From: Trichomonas vaginalis G3
Taxonomy: Eukaryota; Parabasalia; Trichomonadida; Trichomonadidae
NCBI RefSeq assembly: GCF_026262505.1
Contig: NC_067205.1
Location: 26,552,556-26,616,555, forward strand
DNA: 64,000 nt
Direction: 5' to 3'
Shown here in pieces: positions 11,801 to 17,867 of the stretch (position 1 is the first letter of the stretch; each line of letters begins with the position of its first letter). The notes below the pieces were generated by a model. That model was not told the origin of the DNA. It made no database searches and saw nothing but the letters and a program-made list of their open reading frames with translations. A program made the translations under genes and the position numbers.

Positions 11801-12662
11801 TTATAATTACAATAATCAAAATGTTGGTCAGATGCAGCCACAGCCTAATGTAAATTACTATCCACAGTTTGCTCCTCAGTATCCCAATCCTCAAGAACTT
11901 TCTCCTCCTGGATTTTCAACGAAATCAACTCCAATTTCACCTCCAAATCCAGAACAGAATGATCTTGAGGAGCCTCACTATTACTTCAGACCTAAATCAG
12001 CTCCAATTATCCCTAATCAGCCTCTTAATCCTAAATTTACAAGTCCAAAATCTGAATCACCACAACCAGCATCATTTGAATCATTCCCACGAATAATTGA
12101 TGATAATTCACAAACTGTCCAAGGTTTTGGCTCAGTTTTGCAGCCAGAAACTCCGAAATCAGAAGAAAATTCAGTTCCTGAGCAGCCAAACCAGAATTAT
12201 CCTCAACAACCACAAATGCCAGGATATCCTATGCCTCAGCAGCAAATTCCTGGTTACGTTCCTCAATATCCACCATATTATTACCAGCAACCAATTCCAG
12301 GATACATTTTAATGCCTATTCCAGCACAACAGTTCATGCAGATGCAAGGATTTTTCCCTGATCAGCAGCAGCAAATGTTATTTATCCAACAACAGCAGAT
12401 GATGATGGCACAAATGATGCAACAGCATCCACAAATGTTCCAGCAGCCTTTCATGCAACCAGCAATGCCAGGATATGTTTACCCGCAACAATTTGGATTT
12501 AATCCTCAACAAAATCCACAACAATTTGGTTTTGCAGCTGCTCCTAATCAAAACCCTCAACAACCACAACAAATGCAGCCACAGCAACAGCAAATGCCTC
12601 AACAAACAGATAATTTAGAAGATGACAATAACAGTCCAAAGAAATATACTAGACGTAGATAA
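2856..12662 (+). CDS. giant 3,268-residue protein of unknown function, low-complexity C-terminus
   Basis: I do not recognise this protein. One intact frame of 9.8 kb. Residues 1 to about 2,600 are Lys/Asp/Phe/Leu/Asn-rich and look mostly helical, with a probable beta-rich part around residues 1,840-2,250. I see no signal peptide and no clear membrane segment. From about residue 2,600 the protein turns into Lys/Glu/Ser-rich, then Pro/Gln/Met-rich low complexity with long Gln-Met runs, and ends in a basic YTRRR. The tail holds two similar short motifs, DEEFPSLTG (about residue 2,760) and EEEYPALLS (about 2,845), and one SPPGF (about 3,017). Short E-F-P-S-L and PPG-aromatic motifs occur in RNA-regulation scaffolds such as ZNF598-type and GYF-domain ligands, so an mRNA-associated scaffold is possible but only inferred. 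The start is the first ATG behind an initiator match. Confidence 0.9.
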   Translation: MSFPMTNNELDIIREISSKLADFDPENLNFISYFRSILSTNSDLLDFFIQKIKLLKSSSKLSQLRTFDWNIIEIASRSNNLLTLRDYADCFYRLNEKLDQFPSLNYDVDDADIFINLLEAENLGEYFNAWCSLKQKYDNIFENGCFMHEIAKMAKELIEEANFSFTFHNIENPLIEKKPLEVLLITKEGKIIEIRGIDENEIYTTTNDENEITDRILFDLLNKYYQKYLNRNSNFISLTKTEPFSIFKENADTLVYLSLCSTRSLSTERFSTLFLSSFKFLQLNLDPQTQKCFRFIFYINDLYKILEKEQTFNPDILYKNLIAKKDYESMFKISDIFMIDDEYLGNFINGLKFKINQIIFTNQKLIVQKLLNVTKDDISYDFVKFLIDSKLVSEEIPLNILEKMLIYRDSYINYHLNKRTHDFHFENAIYTYEDSKNYEWLLIMMRYSQIKGVCKEIEKNQDLLMLHFLFTKYPMIKNMAKEIVVNKNQKMFELMKIMIDDDFYKQFCKYPYILSHQFTATIINQFENNLKFITSSCIKDVEEIMNDCYQENFEFIFPPPNIQLFKKYLYIYTPFVKNLPEYEKFSPAQKTNFVDFADKISEMGNNEYDYFKEKKKIRDLAVNIEAGKTADFNVNPNEILKMPLYQYLQKTDVNTVKSLQRLLSKNLTIGTVASYLVLNLTKIQPKKGIDKEKQLYLLDKIRDNFNSIAPEEEFMYSLFFATTDAEIDQNYTELNKFFWTTTAKNVEKPLEEYKKWIDFAFALTKQKVSSDADYFSSKDKFLENLFDLRLINNLLDYKFDENDDNKFVKLFISLQKDISEVKNRLPKTLCEKLARKFDLTKENPYTYFVEKGLIKEDLDHCWLLNKFINQTHKKVKLLRLKETLIPLSEDGRYFVDDFYDLNNDIKDIDYYGYDGYGFAVFNAKYSVEKYLVDEAKKYNISALMILSKRKDLKMDFEKVMKDDFEFLDDYLSDLENFYYTICSKENQDWLTMRPMSILWSNIYNAYKKITSGYLRMYDHIIGNCMVVNCFLNLFRFDLKKFKKFSHLYFDFVDEKFGNQEFENFDDFFSKLTNEAKTNQDKEKIVKFRTMINQKTTNKFQSCDFSNFQYHPFLTYIRSRLPMIGEYIRTSIFPMNMIEFGLGMSQLFENLDMDDKTCQFLRDHKQDFIKFALSMKYDCSTELFAVIIGTIFGKGVCEEKLYEATYYITHVAREIIKKKPTELMPFLYLCKDLLKEMSKVKNYHFNKLGQSINDIKSALTLIDFNFKDYDLTYSQIFIDLQNILIKRFANNDEFIDLKMQKIITQKLENYEILQYFYDNDKFMETDRLQKLIFLSNLSDTKIKRVYQINHEEFERNFEMKDDHKYDYLSSLVKYSFIVSLLGNKKVKTVSPESFYYVDKYFPDYKNLFYDIYFGKSKSAWNDAYEKIRTEVYLGFVSRPDLLINDNLIDELNHLASIKNNLPESAFKSCEFILNHVPCNVPILIPEQNPIYFIKILPEIFDFTKPLNLKSIKLTKSTKFVNIAFEVKRMIGKPNDDFKVLFDLCENLDKPSVKRILTFDLNLMKSVSGDVRIKQRQFFSRYEDLKSELENTNGLTSCLLSYRILLCNNPYMSAEFSRITDKNISFENAMIESGLELYKDLTVQGVSSIYDQQIFINHVKKYDPFWFCNFLDNSFDEKEKIFNILFTDKKENLPSSIIIQMMEDQINVNNWIQPFSVVMNSELQEEFTWLTKSIGYSPETKYLDQYLNRFVYLVSLSIDENGLSSQKDLTKYFYDFMFDYYQKEKHYYELKQEFTHSIVDNNHLDERINDLIVLSKESIYKEPKIIVKQKKYNFLVKDKFVPKIDIRNDKNVDTFAYLIPGITIDLPISSKNNDGFVKLSIPFSSEISPENAQKIHLIDKNGNYYNDDDVEIDNKNMKLNLKLELDSNPYDSYFLVFDGNEKYLNINTQQIKTKPFVLVTSPGNKFYYDKPSNTFVLSKIASKTEFSLNVKNCFNEEMPYKTEMVCYDEKPIKLERKGNLLTVNSPYGCLLQGNIYFNKKDKIQFAVEEKKFTAEDVTFLLYNYYERKFDGSDVLYAGNLPFRQYIYLREPDKQFDVKSPDNIDIKNVGQEGHLGWFDLSLYDKMDRAIIVQITYNGFSRDIAIVPVTTQFKADKQYLTFQFTTKKINDMKCLLFDRSTQKVTNVKSGDKIDLSNNSEKTLITPFSFDFYYPYEKHANYNVNFENNFVFPELVKNVKYLVVENKRLKLVNKNKLTKDMKLICGRLCGENYAQDNDMNLFVSCWYPVTKDVNRLMSYLKDVEFSNKEKEINDILKFLRETKVQYKNSENPLDFLRNLLENRIKFLIENNGVLRMPMEFAELCKYQKSLIKETPDFFKWLAEKFDNFEEVTFEKDENEYYDCLILFMNGMILKNESDINFAERPKEEIKINYLADDYSTFEKLKEKLADFSPKNEKELINKLNQMIKVITSFPQVLRTQKNSQTAFDVFNFLETVYNYYKHEHPVKSFVMFYPKVEEFCHFFELLKEYLFEEKTEKSDIKIEYEDVTFDREETVIQSNLYPEFFRRKILSRVMMPLPKERQEEFLQFATDLMYQMKKDKEFTISDSLSDEIKRKQSEQVGSFVKQQINTRFMNKLMNETIDTEPSVPNKIDVKKELQENMSKTSKKEDSFKDLLKPTRSTSISSTKRVETQIPQKKQKPKPVKNDWASISFEKLQSEPKKQEKVDKKQEQITKSDKKEEKIEKIEEPIEKSDTKEEPKDYMEFIDEEFPSLTGKPVTNVQQPVFQYQIDIEPEQNQQIQIPQFAPKQNPEPIQSPKLDVILKQPSAKPVEAPEKPENNSSNSEQKSIEEEYPALLSSSAPITANIKPSKWENLNNISEKVEEKPKKVVNIPRFSPASLPQEEIINRKELPSFISKSQPQKVETRPFVAPKPASEPIPASVPLNEVENEEIPEQKPQEPEKPKAIDNKQAQPPQTVQAVPFNPVQMPYNYNNQNVGQMQPQPNVNYYPQFAPQYPNPQELSPPGFSTKSTPISPPNPEQNDLEEPHYYFRPKSAPIIPNQPLNPKFTSPKSESPQPASFESFPRIIDDNSQTVQGFGSVLQPETPKSEENSVPEQPNQNYPQQPQMPGYPMPQQQIPGYVPQYPPYYYQQPIPGYILMPIPAQQFMQMQGFFPDQQQQMLFIQQQQMMMAQMMQQHPQMFQQPFMQPAMPGYVYPQQFGFNPQQNPQQFGFAAAPNQNPQQPQQMQPQQQQMPQQTDNLEDDNNSPKKYTRRR

Positions 12663-13000
12663 GAATTGTATATTTAATGTTTATTTGTATTATAAAATAT
12701 TTATTTTTATTTATTCTATGAAAATTTCTTTTTTTAAATTTAGCTTTTCATATGAAATCAATAAGTGAAACTCATATGGTATGTATTTTAGGTGCTATTG
12801 TATTGAAAATTACATTTGATTTCGGGAGTTGTAATGTTGAGAAGTATTTTTGATGCGAAATTCTACGATCGAAAAACTGACAAAATAATGATCGGAAATG
12901 GCAATATTTAGAATTTTAAAAATGTGGAAATCCTTAACATAATAACTTAGAAAAATCAATGATCGTTTTTTATTTTTTGAGGTTGTCTTCGAAAAGTAAG

Positions 13001-13005
13001 TCACT
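13001..13005 (+). promoter_or_regulatory. trichomonad initiator (TCACT) of the Rab gene
   Basis: TCACT plus a T-run, with its A 16 nt before the ATG at 13019. This is the typical spacing for Trichomonas initiators and supports the chosen start. Confidence 0.7.
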
Positions 13006-13018
13006 TTTTTAGCTAAAT

Positions 13019-13588
13019 ATGCAGGCTGAAAAAGTTATTTTTATTGGGGATGCTGGCGTTGGAAAAACCTGCATCACAGTCCGTTACTATCAAAGTTACT
13101 TCCAGGATGAAATTCAGCCAACTGTTGGAGCAAATCATTGTCAAATTACGTTGTCACACGAAGGGAAAGACGTAGTTATGAATATCTGGGATACTGCAGG
13201 TCAAGAAAGATATCGAAATATAGTCCCATTATATGCACAAGATGCATCTTTAGTAATTTTAGTTTTCGATGTTACAGATGTGCGTAGTTTTTATTCTTTA
13301 GATGAGTGGTATACAAAAATACATGTAGAATTAGGAATAGAATGTCCATTTATTATTGTTGGAAACAAAATTGACCTTGACCAAAACCAGATTCCAAAAG
13401 AAAATATAGAAAATTGGACTAATTCTCATAAGACTAAATTAATATATACATCAGCACGAACTGGTGAAGCAATTGTGGAACTATTTGAAATGGCTGCTCA
13501 AGTTTTAGTCGAATCAAAGATTAAAAAGAGTGATGAAGCTATTCAAATTGTAGCAAGGCCACTTACAAAGAAATCTCAATGCTGTTAA
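13019..13588 (+). CDS. Rab family small GTPase
   Basis: A GTP-binding switch protein of vesicle traffic, 189 residues, the normal Rab length. Visible motifs: P-loop GDAGVGKT (10-17), switch I threonine in PTVGAN (34-39), WDTAGQE (57-63) with the Rab-typical RYRNIVPLY after it, NKID guanine-specificity motif (116-119), TSA (144-146), and a C-terminal double cysteine (188-189) for geranylgeranylation. The Gln of switch II is present, so GTP hydrolysis should be normal. The membrane identity cannot be assigned from sequence; the WDTAGQERYR context resembles the Rab5/Rab11-like groups. It is a single-exon gene 160 bp upstream of the left end of element 1, whose insertion left the coding frame untouched. 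Confidence 0.96.
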   Translation: MQAEKVIFIGDAGVGKTCITVRYYQSYFQDEIQPTVGANHCQITLSHEGKDVVMNIWDTAGQERYRNIVPLYAQDASLVILVFDVTDVRSFYSLDEWYTKIHVELGIECPFIIVGNKIDLDQNQIPKENIENWTNSHKTKLIYTSARTGEAIVELFEMAAQVLVESKIKKSDEAIQIVARPLTKKSQCC

Positions 13589-13744
13589 AAAAGATAACAG
13601 ATTCTTCAGCGGCTTGACGCCAAGAAAATGTTAATATATGTATGGAATTCATGTTATTTAAATATATTTTTAATTGTTTTATAGATAAATAATCCAATAT
13701 TATTGTCGAAATTTGAAGATGATGAAAATGAAAAACAGATAATG

Positions 13745-13750
13745 CCATGA
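13745..13750 (+). repeat. left target-site duplication CCATGA
   Basis: Six bases directly before the A-run of element 1. They are repeated exactly at 37191-37196. Confidence 0.9.
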
Positions 13751-14535
13751 AAAAAAAAAAAAAAAAAAGGTAGTGGGGCTTCCAGGCACTTCGTGCCCTC
13801 TAGCCCTGAAGATGTTTAGTATAAATGAAGTTTTTATTCGGAAAATTGTTAGTCTTCTTGGTCGAAAACATTATATAATGTTTCACTTTTCACAAATTAT
13901 ATATGTTTTCATGTTTTGTCAAGACTTCTTCGTAAATGTTTTGTCAAGACTTCTTCGTAAATGTTTTGTCAAGACTTCTTCGTAAATGTTTTGTCAAGAC
14001 TTCTTCGTAAATGTTTTGTCAAGACTTCTTCTTCGTAAATGTTTTGTCAAGACTTCTTCGTAAATGTTTTGTCAAGACTTCTTCTTCGTAAATGTTTTGT
14101 CAAGACTTCTTCGTAAATGTTTTGTCAAGACTTCTTCGTAAATGTTTTGTCAAGACTTCTTCGTAAATGTTTTGTCAAGACTTCTTCGTAAATGTTTTGT
14201 CAAGACTTCTTCGTAAATGTTTTGTCAAGACTTCTTCGTAAAATCAGACAAAAATAATGTTTAGGTGAAGAGGTGAGATTTCACCTGTTTTTTCACCTCA
14301 TTTCTCACCTCTTGAATTTTCATGAAATTTACACCAAAAATATATTTTAGGTGAAGAGGTGAGATTTCACCTGTTTTTTCACCTAATTTTTCACCCTCTT
14401 GAATTTTACACCAAAAATATATTTTAGGTGAAGAGGTGAGATTTCACCTGTTTTTTCACCTAATTTTTCACCCTCTTGAATTTTCATGAAATTTACACCA
14501 AAAATATACTACTAGGGTCATTTACGAAGAAATCT
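13751..14535 (+). repeat. left terminal inverted repeat of element 1
   Basis: This starts with an A-run and AGTGGGGCTTCC. It then has a nested hairpin (GGGCT 13776-13780 with AGCCC 13802-13806, and GGCAC 13785-13789 with GTGCC 13793-13797). After that come about 13 tandem copies of a 25-bp unit containing TTTTGTCAAGACTTCTTCG (about 13910-14240), then three GGTGA-type modules (from about 14262, 14349 and 14424), ending near ACTACTAGGGTCATTTACG. The same order appears in reverse at the right end. The number of tandem units differs between the two ends. Confidence 0.88.
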
Positions 14536-14830
14536 CAACAAAGTCTTTACGATGAAATCTTGACAAAACATAGACAAGAAAGTTCATGAGAAATTAGATG
14601 AAGAAGTCTTAACAAAGTCTTTACGAAGAAATTCATGAAAATTCAAGAGGTGAGAAATGAGGTGAAAAAAGAGGTGAAATCTCACCTCTTCACCTAAAAT
14701 ATATTTTTGGTCATTTACGAAGAAGTCTTAACAAAGTCTTTACGAAGAAGTCTTGACAAAGTCTTTACGAAGAAGTCTTGACAAAACATTTACGAAGAAG
14801 TCATAACAAAGAAATTTTATTAGTAAGTAA
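14536..14830. repeat. subterminal repeats, inverted orientation
   Basis: Non-coding. It contains reversed copies of the 25-bp unit (CGAAGAAGTCTTGACAAA type) around 14520-14600 and 14710-14810, and one reversed GGTGA module at about 14648-14696. Together with the left repeat it makes a large imperfect palindrome. Confidence 0.75.
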
Positions 14831-14962
14831 ATGTGGTTTGAAATAGGACTACTTGTTTTAGGTTTTTTCCATTGTGTCATTTATTTATTTGACGTGGCAG
14901 AAAAGTACAGAGAATATGAAGATGAACCAATGCCTGCAAATGTTCAGCATATGTACTCGTAA
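14831..14962 (+). CDS. 43-residue single-pass membrane protein
   Basis: Not recognised. It starts MWFEIGLLVLGFFHCVIYLF, a clear membrane helix at about residues 4-20, followed by a short charged tail (VAEKYREYEDEP). The start follows a TTTTATTAGTAAGTAA leader like those of the other genes in this element. It ends 23 bp before the next gene on the same strand. A small virion or host-membrane protein is plausible, but nothing in the sequence proves it. Confidence 0.6.
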   Translation: MWFEIGLLVLGFFHCVIYLFDVAEKYREYEDEPMPANVQHMYS

Positions 14963-14985
14963 GAGATATTTTTATCTAATATTAA

Positions 14986-15348
14986 ATGGACGCACAGAAC
15001 TTAGCGAATGCACAGCAACCTGGACAACCAAACCCAGAGAATATTCCAAATGAAGTTAGAATACAAACTGCAATGGCAAACTATGGTCAAGTGCCAACAG
15101 ATGTACAAATGCAAACTGCCATGTCAAATGACGCTGCGTTAGGCTTACCACCATGGTATGCAAATATGAGATGGAAAGAGTTTTATACAAACCCTGAAGT
15201 GGGATATAAACAACTCTATGCAGATGACGCGAACACAGGAGTTGACCCAGAGTATGTTTTCTACCAGAGGAGAAATAGAATGTATGAGCTCCAGTTAAAA
15301 AATGCTATGGAACTCAACAGGAAACGTAAGAGACTAGGTGGACATTAG
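14986..15348 (+). CDS. 120-residue element protein, unknown
   Basis: Not recognised. The N-terminus is Gln/Pro/Asn-rich and carries a duplicated segment, PNEVRIQTAMANYGQ then PTDVQMQTAMSNDAA (residues about 21-50). The middle has aromatic residues (LPPWYANMRWKEFY), and the C-terminus is basic (NRKRKRLGGH), which could bind DNA or serve as a nuclear signal. The leader is ATTTTTATCTAATATTAA immediately before the ATG. The gene lies in a same-strand run (14831, 14986, 15367) of small proteins near the left end, a position typical of structural or accessory proteins. Confidence 0.7.
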   Translation: MDAQNLANAQQPGQPNPENIPNEVRIQTAMANYGQVPTDVQMQTAMSNDAALGLPPWYANMRWKEFYTNPEVGYKQLYADDANTGVDPEYVFYQRRNRMYELQLKNAMELNRKRKRLGGH

Positions 15349-15366
15349 ATTTTTACATATAGTAAA

Positions 15367-15609
15367 ATGGGTTTCTTTGGAAGAATAGGAAACTTCTTTC
15401 GAAATGTTGGAAGAGGTATATGGAATGGAATAAAAACCGTAGGAAGAGGAATTTGGAACGGAGTCAAAAATATTGGCAAAAGAGTAGGTCAGTTCGTTGG
15501 TATTATACCTAAAGACCCTGAACCAGAAGAACAAGCTCCTGTTATACAACAGCCTGAACCTGCACCACAGTCAAGTTGGCAACCAAATCCAACACCTCAA
15601 CCGTATTAA
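15367..15609 (+). CDS. 80-residue glycine-rich amphipathic protein
   Basis: Residues 1-45 are a repeating amphipathic pattern of Gly, aromatic and basic residues (MGFFGRIGNFF, then GRGIWNGIK and GRGIWNGVK). The rest is Pro/Gln-rich. A small Gly-rich amphipathic head with a disordered Pro tail resembles membrane-active minor capsid proteins (adenovirus VI-like), but this is inference from composition. It shares the MG-x-FG opening with the 133-residue protein at 18840. It converges with the gene at 15612, leaving 2 bp between the stops. Confidence 0.65.
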   Translation: MGFFGRIGNFFRNVGRGIWNGIKTVGRGIWNGVKNIGKRVGQFVGIIPKDPEPEEQAPVIQQPEPAPQSSWQPNPTPQPY

Positions 15610-15611
15610 AA

Positions 15612-16460
15612 TTATATTTTTACCGTTCGATAGTAGTTGTATATGAAACTAAGTTCTAAGTAAAACGCGTGGTATAATGGAATTATTCTCTTTCTTCCAT
15701 CTGTAGTAAACCATACTTGAAAGTCTGAAATACTTCCACTCGGTGGTTCATATAGCTTTGTAGGTTTTTCGTAAAAGTCATTTGCCAAGCATAAGAAAGA
15801 GTTTTGGGCGCCAGAAAATGAAGCATGAACAATAATAGCAGCTGGGTTGAAAACATTTTCATATGTTCCATTAGGGTTTTCGACTTCATAAAAGTCCGGG
15901 TGTACTGGATATTCTGCAGGCTGATTTAACATCCTCAAAAATCTATACCATGCCAAGTTGTTATATTTTGTAGAAATATAAACGTTTTCTCCAAGGTCTT
16001 CTATTCTATTGATTTTAACAGTTGCATTTTTCCTGTCATATATAATATCGAGATGGTATTCTCCTTCGTCAATGTTAAACTGGTTTGCATATTCGAGATA
16101 GATATCGTTTATTTTTTCTTGAAAAGCTTGAAGAGTTGTTTCTAAGTTTACAAGCAAATTCACTTGTAAAAGTTTTCCCTGTTCAAATTTCTCATACATA
16201 CGTTTTTCTTTGTTATAGTATCGAACTTCAAAACCGACCGTAAATGGGAAACCATGTATGGCTTCTGAAATGAACTTCATTCTACGAAAGCCAATAGCTT
16301 TTGTGACGGATGGGTCTCTTAGCCATCTTAACGGGTAGTCAAAACGATAGCCTTCATGCTTTACGGTCTCTGTCTCAAACTTTTGACCGACATTAGTAAA
16401 AAGTTCATCTAATGGTTTAGTTGTAGCAACTCTTGAATTTTCTTTTTCTATTGGAAGCAT
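15612..16460 (-). CDS. 282-residue penton-like (minor capsid) candidate
   Basis: Not assignable by motif alone. It looks beta-rich, with no membrane segment. It aligns loosely by eye with the element 2 region at 52790-53646. Both have an IGF/IGI-type strand after a short basic stretch, a central segment with FQEKINDIY (here) or FNEMFEKKF (there), and a C-terminal strand pattern with F-x-V/I-W-F/D followed by LE. Similar length, single copy in each element and a place among structural genes suggest the penton or minor capsid role known in Polintons. It is divergently paired with the fibre gene across only 18 bp. Confidence 0.6.
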   Translation of the reverse strand: MLPIEKENSRVATTKPLDELFTNVGQKFETETVKHEGYRFDYPLRWLRDPSVTKAIGFRRMKFISEAIHGFPFTVGFEVRYYNKEKRMYEKFEQGKLLQVNLLVNLETTLQAFQEKINDIYLEYANQFNIDEGEYHLDIIYDRKNATVKINRIEDLGENVYISTKYNNLAWYRFLRMLNQPAEYPVHPDFYEVENPNGTYENVFNPAAIIVHASFSGAQNSFLCLANDFYEKPTKLYEPPSGSISDFQVWFTTDGRKRIIPLYHAFYLELSFIYNYYRTVKI

Positions 16461-16478
16461 ATTTTATCTAGAATAAAA
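16461..16478. promoter_or_regulatory. 18-bp bidirectional start region
   Basis: Between the starts of the penton candidate (-) and the fibre (+) lie 18 bp, ATTTTATCTAGAATAAAA. It is a near palindrome around TCTAGA, so each gene sees a T-run followed by an A-rich leader. It must hold both promoters unless they lie inside the opposite coding regions. Confidence 0.65.
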
Positions 16479-17867
16479 ATGTCAAATGAAACAGCGTCTA
16501 TGAGAGAAATACAACACAACCGACAACTCATTATGCAAGCTCTAAATAAGAACACAACAAACTTTTCAAACTATTCTAAGATATCTGAGTCATTGAAAGA
16601 AGGAAACTTAAAACTGACATTAAACCCAATGACAGATGAGTTTCTGTTTCAAGACAATAAGAACCATACTGTCTGTATAAATCCAACAAAACGAACTTTA
16701 AACGAGAAACCTATAGATGAACTTCTTTTGAAAGCAGATGTTGACAACAAAGCTGACAAAGAGTATGTAGACGATGCAATAGCAAAAGAAGAAGAAAGAG
16801 CTAACAAAGCTTATGCAACGAAAGAGGATGTTGAAAAGAAAGCAGATAAAACATATGTTGACGATGAGTTAGCATATCTGGCTAGTGGGTTAGTGAAGAA
16901 GGCAGATAAGGAATATGTGGATGAAAAAGATGAAAAAATTAAAGAAATGGTTGAATGGTACCATGAACGGACATCGAAGATTTTAGAAGGTAAAGCCAAT
17001 ACAGGGTGGGTTTCAGGATGTTTAGACCTTAAAGCCGACAAGAACCATACACATACCATTGCAAATATTACAAACTTACAAGAAACCTTAAACAGGAAAA
17101 GTGACGTTGGACATACACATACCATTGCAAATATTGCAAACTTACAAGAAAAGTTAGATGACAAAGCTGACAAGAACCATACACATACAAGTTTTACAAC
17201 TGTTGCTATAGAAAGTATTGAAGGAACGGTTGAAGAAACTGGTGGGGATGCATTATATTGTAAACCTCCTAACTTTCCACAAGGTTTAACATCGGATGAC
17301 GACATAACGACGATGAGAAACATTAGATGTAAAGATGTTTATGTCATGAAGGATGAACATAATATTAAATTCACTGCTCAAGATTTATATGACAAGAAAG
17401 CAGACAAAACAGAGCTTCAAACATTAAAGACAGAAATACTTCAAACATTATATCCTATAGGCTCTATTTATACGTCAATGAACTCTACCAGACCAGAAGT
17501 AGTACTTGGTTTTGGAACTTGGACTCAAATACTCGAAAGTTTTTTGTATTGTGCACACACTCCAAAGAAAACAGGTGGAAGTAAAACGATATCTGTCGAC
17601 AACTTGCCACCACATAGTCATTCTGGTACAACAAACTTTTCTGGCGACCATAGCCACTCATTAAGAGACCACCCATTATACAACTCAGAGTATGAAGCTG
17701 GCTATGACGTTTTATCTCCAGATTATAACCATTCAGCAAAAAAGACTTTTCGACAAACTGAACCAGGAGGAAACCACCAACATACTTTTACAACAACATC
17801 TACAGGACTAGGTAAAAAATACATGCCACCTTACATGACAGTTTGTGCATGGTATAGAAATGCTTAG
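16479..17867 (+). CDS. phage tail-collar-type fibre protein
   Basis: A probable trimeric receptor-binding fibre of 462 residues. Residues about 85-240 carry repeats with KADK, KNHTH and LQE/LNR spacing, typical of fibre shafts. Residues about 325-462 match the phage tail-collar/short-tail-fibre end: YPIGSIYTSMNS, GFGTW, TGGSKT, LPPHSHSGTT, GDHSHSL, GNHQHTF and a final MPPYMTVCAWYRNA. The repeated His-x-His pairs correspond to the metal-binding histidines of T4 gp12-like fibres. The element 2 fibre (62354) shares this C-terminal half closely, while the N-terminal halves differ, as in phage fibres with swapped shafts. Its stop overlaps that of the convergent integrase by 4 bp. Confidence 0.85.
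   Translation: MSNETASMREIQHNRQLIMQALNKNTTNFSNYSKISESLKEGNLKLTLNPMTDEFLFQDNKNHTVCINPTKRTLNEKPIDELLLKADVDNKADKEYVDDAIAKEEERANKAYATKEDVEKKADKTYVDDELAYLASGLVKKADKEYVDEKDEKIKEMVEWYHERTSKILEGKANTGWVSGCLDLKADKNHTHTIANITNLQETLNRKSDVGHTHTIANIANLQEKLDDKADKNHTHTSFTTVAIESIEGTVEETGGDALYCKPPNFPQGLTSDDDITTMRNIRCKDVYVMKDEHNIKFTAQDLYDKKADKTELQTLKTEILQTLYPIGSIYTSMNSTRPEVVLGFGTWTQILESFLYCAHTPKKTGGSKTISVDNLPPHSHSGTTNFSGDHSHSLRDHPLYNSEYEAGYDVLSPDYNHSAKKTFRQTEPGGNHQHTFTTTSTGLGKKYMPPYMTVCAWYRNA

Noticed and set aside
10906-12605. Several frames opposite or within the giant gene's tail
   Set aside because: Shadows of low-complexity coding sequence.
16479-17867. Bacteriophage contamination
   Set aside because: The fibre gene is inside an element with Maverick ends and a host target duplication, next to eukaryotic genes on both sides. 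A second fibre is in element 2.
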